Positions 47,450-59,655 are shown, counted from the stretch's first letter. The stretch is 64,000 bases of DNA from Metridium senile (GCA_949775045.1 OX459100.1:2853936-2917935), one strand, 5' to 3'. A program made the numbers and translations. The notes: generated by a model from the sequence alone, not told the origin.

Positions 47450-48420
47450 AATAATTCATTTCTATTTCAGAATCATCCCTTTTGTCTTTGTCAGCGCTTT
47501 TAAAATAGTACTAGTTATACCGATAATTCATTTCTATCTTAGAATGCCCTTTCGTCATACCCATAATTCCTCTCTATCTGGAATGCCTTTTCGTCATTGT
47601 CAGCCATTCTAAATTAAAATAGTGTTATACCCATAATTCCTTTCAATACTAAAAATGACTTTTTGTCATTGCCAACCTTTTTAAAGTGTTGTTATACCCA
47701 TAATTCATTTCTATATACCCAAAATTCATTTCTATATACCCATAATTCATTTCTATATACCCATAATTCATTTCTATATACCCATAATTCATTTCTATAT
47801 ACCCATGCATAATTCATTTCTATATACCCATAATTCATTTCTATATACCCATAATTCATTTCTATATACCCATAATTCATTTCTATATACCCATAATTCA
47901 TTTCTATATACCCATAATTTATTTCTATATACCCATAATTCATTTCTATATACCCATGCATAATTCATTTCTATATACCCATAATTCATTTCTATATACC
48001 CATAATTCATTTCTATATACCCATAATTCATTTCTATATACCCATAATTCATTTCTATATACCCATAATTCATTTCTATATACCCATAATTCATTTCTAT
48101 ATACCCATAATTCATTTCTATATACCCATAATTCATTTCTATATACCCATAATTCATTTTTATATTCCCATAATTCATTTCTATATACCCATGCATAATT
48201 CATTTCTATATACCCATAATTCATTTCTATATACCCATAATTCATTTCTATATACCCATAATTCATTTCTATATACCCAAAATCTATTTTTATATACCCA
48301 AAATTCCACTCTACCTGGCCGAATGCCTTTTCGTCATTGTCAGTCATTCTAAAATATTGTTATACCCATAATTCATTTCAATCCTATAATGGCTTTTCGC
48401 CTTTGATAACCTTTTAAAAC
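47450..48420. repeat. 21-bp minisatellite embedded in a ~70-bp repeat
   Basis: The core at 47695-48295 has about 28 units of CCCATAATTCATTTCTATAT plus A. Three units carry an extra TGCA (47802, 47953, 48188), spaced by whole numbers of units. The flanks on both sides are ~70-bp units with GAATGCCTTTTCGTCATTG, which contain one copy of the 21-bp motif each. Confidence 0.96.
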
Positions 48421-48683
48421 TAGATGTATACACGTAAGGCGTTTTTCTATGTTCGTGATACATAGCCTTGGGATAAACCTTAATTAACCAGACATACCTT
48501 TTCGGTTCTTTAATAGTCTCATCAGGAAGCTGCTAAGCATCTTTGCATTGGTCCACACATTAGCACCTAGTATAACTCAAGAATATTTTTATTACTTGTT
48601 GTTTATGGACGATATACATGATCAATAATGATAGGTAAGACAAATCTATTTTTTTAAATGAATATCATATAATGATATAAAGT

Positions 48684-48844
48684 AGACCTTTTTACAGTTC
48701 CGTTCAGTGACTACGAATAATAGAAGTTCCAAGTCGAGGTTGGAATTGCCACACATAGCAAAACTGTATTTTATCATGCACAACAACTAGAACTCAAACC
48801 TCGACTTGGAACATTGTGGTCACTGAACGGAACTGTGAAAAAGA
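48684..48844. mobile_element. Palindromic MITE-like element
   Basis: Arms CCTTTTTACAGTTCCGTTCA and complement, then CCAAGTCGAGGTT mirrored. The ACAGTTCC terminus recalls 2184-2395 and 31853-32069. Confidence 0.75.
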
Positions 48845-49090
48845 TAATTATATACTCCGAAATGCAAGTAAATGATGTAAACCCAGACGAATAGTTGGGA
48901 AAAAACATCGATCTCTTTTTGTTCTAATCGCTAGACACCGTCCATGTGGGCGAATAGCTGTATTGGTATATATACCATACCATTTTGCCAAAAAGTGTTC
49001 ATTTTTTTATCAATCAAATAACATTTTACAAGCTATTTTTTATCGACAAAACTAGAGAACGCTCTAAATGGCATACTGCCATCCCCACCA

Positions 49091-49224
49091 TAGAAGGATT
49101 TCATGGCAGCCATGTTTATGGTCAAAACAATGCAGCTTTTCTCTCAAGGAACTGAAATCCTTTGTCATTCAAAAACATTCTTTTGTACTTGTCCTAAACA
49201 TGGCTACCATGAAATCTCTCTATA
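49091..49224. mobile_element. Short palindromic element
   Basis: GATTTCATGGCAGCCATGTT mirrored by AACATGGCTACCATGAAATC; TAGA ends. Confidence 0.6.
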
Positions 49225-49310
49225 GGAAGGCGATGTATCTGAAAGTAGTGGAGAACAACGTAGATATGTAATCACCTATTTCAAAAAGCGTTGTCGCGGC
49301 AGAAACAACA

Positions 49311-49513
49311 AGCATCAAGCCAAGGCCGAAATGAATGCTGGTTTTGTGCTGGTAATGCATTGAAATCAGACTTATTTTCTAAAGAACTAATAAGAACATT
49401 ATTATTTTCACGTACTTTTCGTATTGGATGATAATCAATGTTGTTGAAAACAAGTCATTTTTCAATACATTACCTACACAAAACCAGCATTCATTTCGGT
49501 CTTGGCTTAAAGC
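49311..49513. mobile_element. Palindromic MITE-like element
   Basis: Arms of about 55 bp starting GCCAAGGCCGAAATGAATGC and continuing CTGGTTTTGTG and GGTAATG. Confidence 0.75.
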
Positions 49514-49940
49514 TGCGTGAATGGTTTGTGACGCTAGGCAAAGCTATTCACCGATAATGAAGGGGATAGCTGTTTTTGTTTATTAACCATATAAGTTTTT
49601 ATTGTTATTTTTTTAAAACCGCGGTACATTAAATAAAGAGACTTTTACGGGTTTATGAAGCCGATTTAATATATTCATTTCCTATTGTTGTTTTTCGCGT
49701 TCGCTCGTGCTTTCCGTTGAATACCGAATCGGAACCAATCAGAACGTATACGACTACCACTGATTTCAATTAATTACATACGCAAGAAGTAAATAGGTGA
49801 GCATACTGTTTACAAGTGTTGGTATAGTGATGCTAAAATGCCAATCATTTCAACAATAGATTTTTTTAATTTTCTTTGTTGTAATACCAATAGTTGGTTG
49901 GCAAAACCATAACAAAATATGTCACTGTACGTGCACATAT

Positions 49941-50091
49941 AGACCCTTTTAATAAGTCCCGAAGTGTTGGGTTTTCCGTGCTTGGCGTCAAATTTATTAT
50001 TTTCAATTCCTTTCATATTATACAAATTTCAAAAGAATAAATTTGACGTCATGCGCGGAAAACACAACACTTCGGGACTTATTAAAAGGGT
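49941..50091. mobile_element. Palindromic MITE-like element
   Basis: The arms begin ACCCTTTTAATAAGTCCCGA and extend about 55 bp; TATA lies at both edges. Confidence 0.75.
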
Positions 50092-50189
50092 ATATAGCAC
50101 GCTCAGAACTATCTATAGATCTCTAATATATTAAAAATATATCATAATATTTCCATTTTCAAACGCTTTCTTATTGTTGCTCTGAATTT

Positions 50190-50330
50190 TCAAATAAATC
50201 CTCTTATTTTCTTTGTTTAAAACCTTACAGCAATCACTTATGATCAGTTTTTTGTACTGTACTTTTTCGCACTGTACTTTTCAAATAAATCCTCTTATAT
50301 CTTTGTTTAAAACTTAACAGTGATCATTTA
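50190..50330. repeat. ~90-bp tandem duplication
   Basis: CAAATAAATCCTCTTAT, TTTGTTTAAAAC and CAGTGATCA-like blocks occur twice. Confidence 0.75.
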
Positions 50331-50474
50331 TATATATTATCGTTTTTTTGTGTGCTGTTTAGTGTTTTTTTGTTTAGGTATTTTGACTCAGTTTGGATTT
50401 CGAGTTTTAATCTCTTGCCTATCCATTTTAATTCCCTGGATTACAGATTTCCTTACTTATCCATTGACTGCTGT

Positions 50475-50690
50475 GAACAATGCTTTTATCGTACGTAGCC
50501 TGGGGTGTAATGTAGCAAGAGTTCCGGAGGGAGGGGGTGGGGGAGATGCCATATATTTGCTATACGGGTATGTGCCACTGCATGCTTTTATCGTACGTAG
50601 CCTGGGGTATAAAGTAGCCAACGATCCGGAGGGAGGGGATGGGAGAAATGCCATATATTTGCTATACCGGGTACTATGTGTCGCTGCATG
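50475..50690. repeat. ~100-bp tandem duplication, G-rich
   Basis: GCTTTTATCGTACGTAGCCT, GGAGGGAGGGG and GCCATATATTTGCTATAC each occur twice. The overlapping frames on both strands come from this repeat. Confidence 0.9.
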
Positions 50691-50839
50691 GATACGGTAG
50701 GTTTTTTGACCTTGCTGTCTTAAACAGAGTATGGACTTTTATTTATCTAAGATTGTCTTAAATAAGATTTAGGATTTTGATAAAAAGATCGTACGTTTTA
50801 TGTTTCAGTTTTTTCATGGTGCAAATCTTAGGTTAATGA

Positions 50840-50905
50840 TTATAATAATAACAACAATAATAATTTATTATTTCTACAGCGCCTTATCAAAGGCGCTTTT
50901 AAAAT
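50840..50905 (-). mobile_element. LINE-type 3' end, reversed
   Basis: TAATAACAACAATAATAATT then TCTACAGCGCCTTATCAAAG, the reverse of a GCGC-plus-ATT tail. Confidence 0.4.
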
Positions 50906-51640
50906 AATAAAAGACAAACTAACCCTAAAACAAATCCTATAAAATCCTAAAAATTATAATTCACATGCATGGTGGTATAGTAACTCGTATCAAAGATTGT
51001 TCTGTTTCAATCTCAACCAATTCAAAAAAAGAAAAAAAATCTCGCGCGCTAATTAATCAAATTCTTTTGTTACTTTTCACCTACAATACCATATATGGTA
51101 ATGGCAATGTTTTCAAGATTGCATACGGTATTTCTGATACGTTTTAGAACAAAACATTGTGCTGGAATACTACTTTTTTGATTCGTCTTGAACAGGCCGG
51201 TAATTCAGAGGTACATACATCGCGACTTAATCCTAGCCTTTTGAAGGCGGATAGGAACTATAGCCCTGTGTTAAAACCACGCTATGTCATCAATAATTTT
51301 TAGCTAAAAGAATCTTCCTTTACCAACAACGGAACTACTGTATTTATCAATTTCTTAGCGTTTTTTGAAAGGAAATATGTGTCAATATCGATGTCACTAG
51401 ATTCAGAAATGATTTTATTAATACGTGGATTAACCGCAATAGACAAACGGCTAGTCCAATATACGATAGAGGGTTCATAGATTTAGATATTAAGATTGGT
51501 ATAGAACCACAATGACGTTGCGAGCTGCACGGATTTATAGCACAAAACGTGAAGTAAAAGGATATGCGAAAATGTGATACAAAAACTTGGAAGTGTTCTT
51601 GATTTTCCTTAGAATTAGTTTGTAATAAAATCGACCATTA
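50906..51640. other. Unassigned AT-rich stretch
   Basis: No gene or repeat recognised. Confidence 0.4.
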
Positions 51641-52375
51641 TCATCATGGATATCGCCACCATCATTATCATCATCATTATCATCGACATCATCATTATTA
51701 TATCATCATCATCATAATAAAAGTAAATTTCATTTTCCATTTAATTACTCTATAATAACATGACCATTATCATCATCGATATCACCATCATCACTATCAT
51801 CATAAATGTAAATTTTCATACTTCATAAAATTACTTTATAATACAATCCTCCTCAATATCATTATCCCCATCATAAATACCCTCCTCATGACCACCACCA
51901 CCATCATCATATCATCATCATTGTTATCATCGTCATAAATACCCTCCTCATGACCACCACCATCATCATATCATCATCATTGTTATCACCGTCATCTTCA
52001 TCATCATCCCCATCATAAATATCCCTTCATCACCACCACAATATCATCACATCACTGCGTTATCATAGCATTATCACTATCATCATCATCATCATCATCA
52101 TTGATTATCACCATTACACACCAAAACGTTTTTGCTTACTCTAATAACTAACCATCACCATCTGATACCATCATAATCACTGTCATCATCATCATCATCA
52201 TCATGATCATCATCACCATTACATGTACACACCGAAACGTTTTTGCTTACTCTAATAACTAACCATCACCATACCATCATAATCACTGTCATCATCATCA
52301 TTATCATCATCATCATCATCACCATTACATGTACAAACCGAAACGTTTTTGCTTACTCTAATAACTAGCCAAAAC
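51640..52375. repeat. (ATC)n-rich region with ~110-bp higher-order units
   Basis: Triplet repeats interrupted by CCGAAACGTTTTTGCTTACT, which recurs near 52123, 52232 and 52338, and by CATAAATACCCTCCTCATGA, which recurs near 51870 and 51932. Confidence 0.9.
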
Positions 52376-52499
52376 GATGCGTGCACAGTTACTTTTCTCA
52401 ACTATTAAAATCAAAAATGCTCTATTCAACTCTATCCAATCACAACAAACGCAGTCCACTCATGAGAACCACTTGTACAAACGGAACTTAAGCAACGTG

Positions 52500-52790
52500 G
52501 TTAACAAAAACCCTTAAAGATGCCTTTAAGCCTTTAAAGTACTACAGTACGAATTTCACCGGGATTTGAGCTTGGAAAGATTGCACAATTTGTTCACAAA
52601 GCAAGTCTCTATGACAAAAACAGCGTAGTTTTTGACTATAACACATTTTTGATTTTAATACTTGATTAATTATACAATTTATACAATGCCTTTAAAGTAC
52701 TACAGTACGAATTTCACCGGAATTTGAGCTTGAAAAGATTACAAAATTTATCGCTTATCATTTTTGATTAACTATACAATTTTGGGTTCA
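52500..52790. repeat. ~165-bp tandem duplication
   Basis: GCCTTTAAAGTACTACAGTA and CGAATTTCACCGG followed by TTTGAGCTTG occur at about 52530 and 52688. Confidence 0.8.
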
Positions 52791-52989
52791 ACTTTGAACG
52801 TACTGCATAAAACCACGCTTAATACCATCAATTCGTTGCTCATCAAGACCTACTCAACTATAGAGATACGGGGATATGTTGCCGAATCCTCAAAGCCAGT
52901 GGTAAATGTTTTTATAAGTATTAAAATAGTAAAAAATAAAATAAAAAAAAGTTAAAAAAGGTTTTTAAAAGTATTGTTCTTAAAAGTAT

Positions 52990-53182
52990 TCGACACACAC
53001 TCACTACCATTACAATAAATATGTTAGCATACATCACTTCTCATAGGTTGATTTTTGCGAAGGAGGGAAACCGGATAACCCGGAGAAAAACCCTCGTGAC
53101 AAGAGTCGAACAAGAGAGAGAACATCACTTCAAACAAACTGTATTCACTTGTCGCCCGAGCCGGGAATCAGAACCCAGGTTA
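52990..53182 (-). mobile_element. tRNA-derived SINE, copy 3 (truncated)
   Basis: The minus strand has GGGTTCTGATTCCCGGCTCG (decayed box B), then TGATGTTCTCTC, CACGAGGGTTTTTCTCC and GGTTATCCGGTTTCCCTCC. Box A is missing. Confidence 0.72.
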
Positions 53183-53404
53183 CTTTGATATAAGTTCATT
53201 AACAGCCTTCTTAATCAGTTCGAGATTTTATCCGTTTTGTTTAGTAGTTTTTGTGACGTCATTGTTTGATGTGACGTCAGTGGCTTCTGAGAACTACTCA
53301 GCTTTATTATGATTTATATATGTTAAAGTTAAAGCCAAACTATTTATTTGACTCTTTCGTTTTATCAAATCATTGAATCGTACTTGCATAATTACACTTA
53401 TATA

Positions 53405-54025
53405 TTTTACTCCGTCGAAGGGCTAAATCTCGAAACGTCAGTAAAGTTAAGTCAACATTTTTTACGGTGTTACAAATTCCATTCTATTACCGGCCTATGG
53501 TTTATATCAAACACTGACGCAGCCTTTACTAGTTTACTCATTAGTTTCTATTTCTATTTTTACGGTGTTACAAATTCCATTATATTACCTATCGTTTATA
53601 TCAAACACTGACGCAGCCTATACTAGTTTACTCATTAGTTTCTATTTCTATTTTTACGGTGTTACAAATTCCATTATATTACCTATCGTTTATATCAAAC
53701 ACTGACGCAGCCTATACTAGTTTACTCATTAGTTTCTATTTCTATTTTTACGGTGTTACAAATTCCATTATATTACCTATCGCTTATATCAAACACTGAC
53801 GCAGCCTATACTAGTTTACTCATTAGTTTCTATTTCTATTTTTACGGTGTTACAAATTCCATTATATTACCTATCGTTTATATCAAACACTGACGCAGCC
53901 TATACTAGTTTACTCATTAGTTTCTATTTCTATTTTTACGGTGTTACAAATTCCATTATATTACCTATGGTTTATATCAAACACTGACGCAGCCTATACT
54001 AGTTTACTCGCTAGTTTCTATTTAT
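53405..54025 (-). repeat. 94-bp tandem array, six units plus tail, reversed
   Basis: Landmark GCAGCC at 53519, 53613, 53707, 53801, 53895 and 53989, all 94 bp apart. The tail CGTCGAAGGGCTAAATCTCG is on the left and the head ACTAGTTTACTCGCTAGT on the right, so the whole element is inverted relative to the 33.8-kb copy. Confidence 0.96.
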
Positions 54026-54059
54026 ATATTTACAATATATATTAATATTGTGCTTCTTC

Positions 54060-54460
54060 GCGTTTGCCTTTCTTATTAATGTTATTTATGACTGTTTTGG
54101 TTATAATATTTTTATTTCAGTTAATATGATAGTAGTTTAATAATAGTTTATTGAAAAAACAAAATATCACATGCAGTCGTGAAACTGAATTACTGAATTT
54201 CATATTAAAATATATTTTTGGTGACGCCATGATTTATGTGACGTCAGTGGCTCTTGAGAACTACTCAACTTTACTTGATTTATGTATACTTGTTTTGGTA
54301 CCGTTTTTCAGTTACAATGATAGTAGTTGAATGACTGTTAATTAAGAAAACAAAATACAGCATGCATGCAGTAGTGACACTGAATTACTGAATTTGGTAA
54401 ATATATTTTTGTGACGCCATGATTTATGTGACGTCAGTGGCTCTTGAGAACTACTCAACT
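54060..54460. repeat. ~185-bp dispersed/tandem repeat
   Basis: GATAGTAGTT, CATGCAGTCGTGA-type and TTATGTGACGTCAGTGGCTC blocks occur at 54060-54290 and 54295-54470. Parts recur at 53235-53330 and 55785-55890. Confidence 0.85.
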
Positions 54461-54474
54461 TTATTAAATAGACC

Positions 54475-54786
54475 TCTTTACCTTCCTTGTTTGTTGTCCC
54501 ATTTCAGATCACGTAATACTACTACCCTTGGGAATTGTTTCTTTCACATGTAAATAATATAACACGTTCATCATAAAAGAACAATTCTCAAGGGAATGAC
54601 ACGTGGTCTGAAACGGGCAATTTGCACACGGAGGTCTATTACTTTTTTTTTTTTTTTTAACAACATTTTATTAAGCAACACATAAAACATTTACAATAAA
54701 TATAGAATAGTACGTTAATTACAATTAATGAAAAATACACTATAAGAGTACTCTTCTAGATTTTACATTTTACGGAGGTCTATTTA
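54475..54786. mobile_element. Palindromic MITE interrupted by a poly(A) retrocopy
   Basis: The arms begin TAAATAGACCTC; the left has TCCCATTTCAGATCACGT and the right ACGTGGTCTGAAACGGG, with CCTTGGGAATTGTT mirrored inside. The right terminus is split by the insertion at 54641-54771. Confidence 0.75.
54628..54784 (-). mobile_element. Poly(A)-tailed retroinsertion with 13-bp target duplication
   Basis: ACGGAGGTCTATT occurs at 54628-54640 and 54772-54784. The 131 bp between, read on the minus strand, end TTAATAAAATGTTGTT followed by a run of about 18 A. This is the mark of LINE-type target-primed insertion of a short or 5'-truncated transcript; its source is unknown. Confidence 0.8.
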
Positions 54787-54787
54787 G

Positions 54788-54970
54788 CAAATCGAATGTG
54801 GTTTAGCGTTGTCTGTACTCTTATCGACAACGATATTCGTCATGACAGTGGTCAAAATGTTGTGGACTCACGACGCGCAGCGGAGTGAGTCAGCAACAAA
54901 TTTTGATCACTGTCATGACGAATATCGTTGTCGATAAGAGTACAGACAACGCTAAACCACATTCGATTTG
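54788..54970. mobile_element. Palindrome with ~75-bp near-perfect arms
   Basis: CAAATCGAATGTGGTTTAGC through ATATCGTTGTCGATAAGAGT is mirrored almost exactly. Loop: GACTCACGACGCGCAGCGGA. It may be the left part of a larger element reaching about 55747, where GTGTTGTAAAATA mirrors TTTTACAACAC at 54973. Confidence 0.82.
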
Positions 54971-55780
54971 TTTTTTACAACACAAACCAAAATAAATGTA
55001 CAAAAAGTAAAATGTCAGTTAACGAACGAAAAATGACAAATTTGTCACGCATCGAACTCAATGGTTTCTCTTCAAGCTACGGAAAATCACACAATTTACG
55101 AAAATGATCAGTTTTTCAGCCGGAAAAAACAAATAAGCTTATTTTCATACAGAAATACAGTGCACTGTTTGTCTTGAGAGACTGCTAAAAGTGAAGTTAG
55201 AAAACTAAAAGTACAAGAACGTCAAACACGGCCGATAAGCAGCTTGGTTCAGGTTTCACCCTTTCAAAAAAATTGCATTTTAATTACATTAAAACTGATT
55301 ATATAGAAGATTACACAATACCTGATATGCTAGCCTTTGAACAACATTCTAAGCTTTTTAAATCAGTCTTGAACGAATGGTATTGCTCGTCAAAAATGTA
55401 ATTTTGAGCACGTTTTTGTTGAAAAGACTACAGCATTGATTGTAAGTGAAGATTTGTCGAAAAGACTGAAAAAACGCATAAAATTAAAACGACAACAGCT
55501 CCATGACAGCATAGTTACATTTATTACAATTTGCTACTTACAAAAAAGTAATTTCCATTGATAGTTTATCCATAAACTTCTTTTTAAAATCCTTTTTTGA
55601 CGAAAAAACTTTGTGGATGACAAACTTTCCCTCAATTCCGCACGAGTGTTGTGTGACATGATGACGTGATCACCGTTGTCTGGACTCTTATTTACCACGG
55701 TAAATCAACCAATCAGCGCGCGAGAATTCACACAAGTGTTGTAAAATACTGTTTATTCTTGTCGTTTTGATCAGTGTCAG
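54971..55780. other. Non-coding stretch, possible interior of a larger palindromic element
   Basis: No open frame of note. The right part has CCGTTGTCTGGACTCTTATT, echoing the arm motif at 54810, and AACCAATCAGCGCGCGAG. Confidence 0.4.
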
Positions 55781-56188
55781 TGATTGTTTTGATTATAATA
55801 TTATTTATTTCAGTTAATATCATAGTAGTTTTATAATATTTATTGAAAAAAAAAAAAACACAATATCTCATGCAGTCGTGAGAATGAAATAATAGTGATT
55901 TGTATACACTAATTTCAAAAATTAGTTCGAATTCTTTAGAAAATCATTCTTTTTTTATTCAAAATTTTTATTTTAATGATGAACAGTACATCATTCTTTA
56001 ATATTAAAAAACTCATTAATAATTCATGAGAAATTTACAAAAGAAATTGTAACCGTGACGAGTGTTTTAACTGAAGATAAAGATTTACCCTAATTTACAT
56101 AAGCTTTAACCTGGATTTTCTCTAATAAACTTTCATAAATCCTTGATTTTTTTTTATAAAAACACAAAATATAGGTTGGAGTTTTTGA

Positions 56189-56299
56189 AGCCGTTCAATA
56201 AACTCGTAGATCGTGTTTTATCAGGTCTAAAACCACTTGGCTTCGCCTCGTGGTCAAAATAATAAAGATAAAACACTCCTGCTCGTTTATTAAAATATA
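56189..56299. mobile_element. Hairpin element, copy 2 of 2
   Basis: Same family as 27740-27846: GCCGTTCAATAAACTCGTAG and TAAAACACTCCTGCTCGTTT, loop CACTTGGCTTCGCCTCGTGG. Confidence 0.75.
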
Positions 56300-56955
56300 C
56301 ATAATAAGCTACTACATGAGCGGAAAGCTCTATGGGCAAAACAAATCACGTTACAAAGTCTTATGTTGTAACGTCATAGACGTCATTACTCTTAGGAAAC
56401 ACTCGTTTTGATTTTAGTCAGATTTTTGATATTTTGCGTCTTTCCTCTTCTTGATTGATTTTTACTCGAATTACTCGACAGGCATTGCGAAAATTTGAAA
56501 TGTCCATTGAGGAAACTGTCATATTTGAATAAATCTAATTATAAAATAATTATTCTCAGGTCTTCGTTATTAGCCTTTGATTATATTGTGTACTTAAGGT
56601 CTGTCATGTTCGCGATAATCAGTTTGTCTTTTGATGATAAAGCGATTAAAAAGTAAACAGAGTTTATCGGAGTCTCCGACATGTGTAAATAACATCAATC
56701 ATAGAATTTAAAATTGAATATCACAGTGAAGTAAAGTGTAAACACAATGAACAAAGTGTGAAATAGAATAGAATATAAGAAAAATCTTGATTTTCGAAAT
56801 GAACCCGTTGCTTTCCGTAATCTACCATTACGCATGCTCGGTATTTCATTATGTTATATTTTAAGTCGACGAACCCACATTGCTTATTGCTTCTTTTTTT
56901 TTATTTATTATTTTTATATAAGTTATCAGTCTACCTCTTCTTGTGTGTTGTTGTT
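56300..56955. other. Unassigned AT-rich stretch
   Basis: No gene or repeat recognised. Confidence 0.4.
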
Positions 56956-57065
56956 TTTATTTTGTAAAGCGCCTACAGCAGATTTGGATAGCCGCTATTT
57001 AAATATTATGTATTATTAATATTATTATTATAAAATATTATATATTATTATTATATTTCTTCATT
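56955..57065 (+). mobile_element. LINE-type 3' end with ATT-rich tail
   Basis: TTTGTAAAGCGCCTACAGCA, AGCCGCTATTTAAATATTAT then ATTATTATT, like other CR1/L2-type tails here. Confidence 0.5.
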
Positions 57066-57351
57066 CATATATATGTATATATACATCGCATTACTATTTT
57101 ACTCAACTGTTAAGTAAGCTCACCACGCGTCCCAAAACTTCCCTACCCTTCCCTGAATTCCCTCCTTCCACTTCTCATCTCTCATTACACTTATTACAAA
57201 CCTCCCGCCAATTTTAGAATGAAATTGTAACTCAATTAACTTCAAGAGGCGATCTTTACCTAAAGTGTTGCCAACCAGTGCTATTCGGTGTTCCGTCACC
57301 ATGCTAACCATGTAATAAGTACGTAATTATTGACCTACTTCCAACTTGCAT

Positions 57352-57406
57352 TGACGTCAGCGTTGCCTAGAAACAAGTTGACAAAAGTCTGTCAGTTATA
57401 AAAAGC
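57352..57406 (+). promoter_or_regulatory. Candidate core promoter: CRE, X-box-like site and TATA
   Basis: TGACGTCA (57352-57359), GTTGCCTAGAAAC (57362-57374) and TTATAAAAAGC (57396-57406) in the usual order and spacing. A possible donor (TTG then GTAATT) lies near 57461. No gene could be attached to it. Confidence 0.35.
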
Positions 57407-57689
57407 TTTGTTAGTGATTGAGGAAGGCCGATTTAAGTGGGAGTCAAACGCCCACAACTTGGTAATTACATGTAGTGGTCTTAGTAAGCATTAGAACGTT
57501 TTTGCATCCGTAACTTTACTTCGTATTCCGTAACTTGATCATAATAACTGAAATAATAATACGATGGTCATAATTATATGGACTCTACATAGCATTATTT
57601 ATCATGTTAAATACTGAAGCTGAAATTTGTGTTGTATACTGCTGCTTTTTTGTAATTTGCTTTATTGTACGTTTGTTGGTTTGTTGCTT

Positions 57690-58035
57690 TTGTTGTTGTT
57701 ATTGTTGTTGCTGTTGTTGTTGCTGTTGTTATTATTGCTGCTGCTCTTGTTGCTGTTGTGGTTGTTGTATTTGTTGTGGTTGTTGTAGTTGCTGCTGTTG
57801 TTGTTGCTGTTGTTGTTGTGGTTGTTGTTGTTGCTGCTGCTGCTGCTGCTGGCGTTGCTATTGTTATTATTGCTGCTGCTACTGTTGCTGCTGTTGTTGT
57901 TGCTGTTGTTACTGCTGCTGCTGTTGTTGTTGCTGTTGTTATTATTGCTGCTGCTTTTGCTGTTGTTGTTGCTGTTGGCGCTGCTGCTGTTGTTGATGAT
58001 ATTGTTGTTGCTGTTGTTGTTGCTGTTTGACTTGC
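57690..58035. repeat. (GTT/GCT)n trinucleotide repeat
   Basis: About 115 triplets, mainly GTT and GCT with GCG and ATT interruptions. All six frames are open in places, which yields artificial poly-Cys, poly-Leu, poly-Val/Ala and Asn/Ser products. Confidence 0.97.
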
Positions 58036-59500
58036 TTTTTTTTATTACAAAATAGAAAACAACTTCCGCCTTAACATAACGTGTTTTGACATTGACATTT
58101 ATCTTCCAGACAAGGTTGGACTGCTGAGGGCCAATTTCCAACTTAATTGTTAGGATTTATAAGAAATATCCGGATCGTTAAACAAAACGGACGTTAAATA
58201 AAGAAGCCAATAATTTCAGGATTTAAAACTGTTTGAAAAACAACCGACTGAGACCAAAACAGACATTAAGGCGTTCAAAATGTAAACAGGAGGTTAACCA
58301 AAATACTAGCAAATGGTGTGGACTTTCAAATAACAAATAACAGAAAACCACTTAGTTAGGAAGTCACTACACAAAAACAATTTGATAAATTGAACTAAAA
58401 GCACCCCAATATTTGTAGACAAGAATCAGAATTTTAACGGGAAATAAAAAAAAAACAATATTTGTAGACAAGAATCAGAATTTTAACGGGAAAGAAGGGC
58501 TCCAAAAATGTCTAGATATGTTAAAATGTTAAAATGTTAAAATGTGTGAGTATAAAAGAAATCTAACAAGAAGCTAGGTTGTTGAATGATACAAACAAAT
58601 GAATATTGATGCCAATCTGAGGGAAGAAATGAATGAAAACAAATAGAAATATGAAACAAGAAGAGTTATGTAAATTCCAGCGAAAGTCTCACGTACTCGG
58701 AAAAATACCCACTACGTGTAGAAGGAGATCCTCCTGAAGAGCAAGAGTGCGTCGACTCGACTAGAATTAACCTGCAGACAAAGGCCACTATATAATCCAT
58801 TGCAAAAACGATGCGCGTAGACGGAAGGTCAATTTAGCCATAAATATCAAGCTATATGTAGAGGGGGCAAACAGGATAAGGATTTATTAAATTTCCGGAA
58901 AACGTGTGGAGTAGGTCTTTACCACCGCAACATAGAAGACGTGATTGCAAATCAAGACAGTTAAAGATTTAAACTTAACTGGAAGATTGACAGATGTAAA
59001 AAGCCTTAAGTGTAAAAACCAAGTTCTTGATTCAAGAACATCGAAAAAGCTGTTTGTCTAGAGCTTTTGATGTTGTAAATATCGAGAGTTATTTTAGTAA
59101 TAGTATTTGTGAATGATGTTTAGTTCTTATTGGTAATAAATGTAGGGAGAAGTTTAGCCATTTGTTTATTTTTTCACTGCTAGCACAGACTTCTTTTCAC
59201 ACCGTACGTATTGGCGAGAGAGTAGGCTCTCACCTGCTAGGTGATAATTTTTTTTTCTTGTTTTTGTTTATGCTGTTTTTCTTGTTTACAATTTACATTT
59301 TTTTATTACAGTCTTTTTTTGTTAATTTTTTGCTTTGTTTCGGTTTTTTTTGTTTTCTATTTTTTGTTAAATAATTGTAAATTTTTGGATTAATATATGT
59401 TGTATTTAGCGATGTGGAATTCCTTAAATATCTACAAGGTCTGTTTCATGTTTATTTTGGGGCTGAATGACATATGTATGGGTAGATAACGTCTCCACAC
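58036..59500. other. Unassigned stretch
   Basis: Contains a 50-bp duplication around AATATTTGTAGACAAGAATC (58409 and 58459). No gene recognised. Confidence 0.4.
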
Positions 59501-59510
59501 TAATGAAATT

Positions 59511-59655
59511 TAGCAATTTAGGATGTTTTCTCAGGTAATTATATTTAGCAATTTAGGATGTTTTCTCAGGTAATTATATTCAACAATTTAGGGTGTTTTC
59601 TCAGGTATTTATATTCAGCAATTTAGGATGTTTATGTTTTCTTAGGCATTTATAT
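59511..59655. repeat. ~38-bp tandem repeat, four copies
   Basis: ATTTAGCAATTTAGGATGTT and TTCTCAGGTAATTATAT blocks. Confidence 0.9.

Noticed and set aside
47692..48347. Long frames of NYGYIEM heptad repeats and a reverse NSFLYTH frame
   Set aside because: A 21-bp unit keeps frames open by chance on both strands; no signal peptide, splice signals or other coding evidence.
53348..53611. 87-codon frame ending in a peptide also seen at 34.2, 41.9 and 60.7 kb
   Set aside because: It is read from the 94-bp repeat family; the shared peptide reflects the repeat, not a protein.
57604..58141. Cys-rich, Leu-rich, Val/Ala-rich and Asn/Ser-rich frames, looking like a cysteine-rich toxin or polyQ gene
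   Set aside because: All come from one GTT/GCT triplet repeat read in different frames; cysteine spacing is just the repeat.
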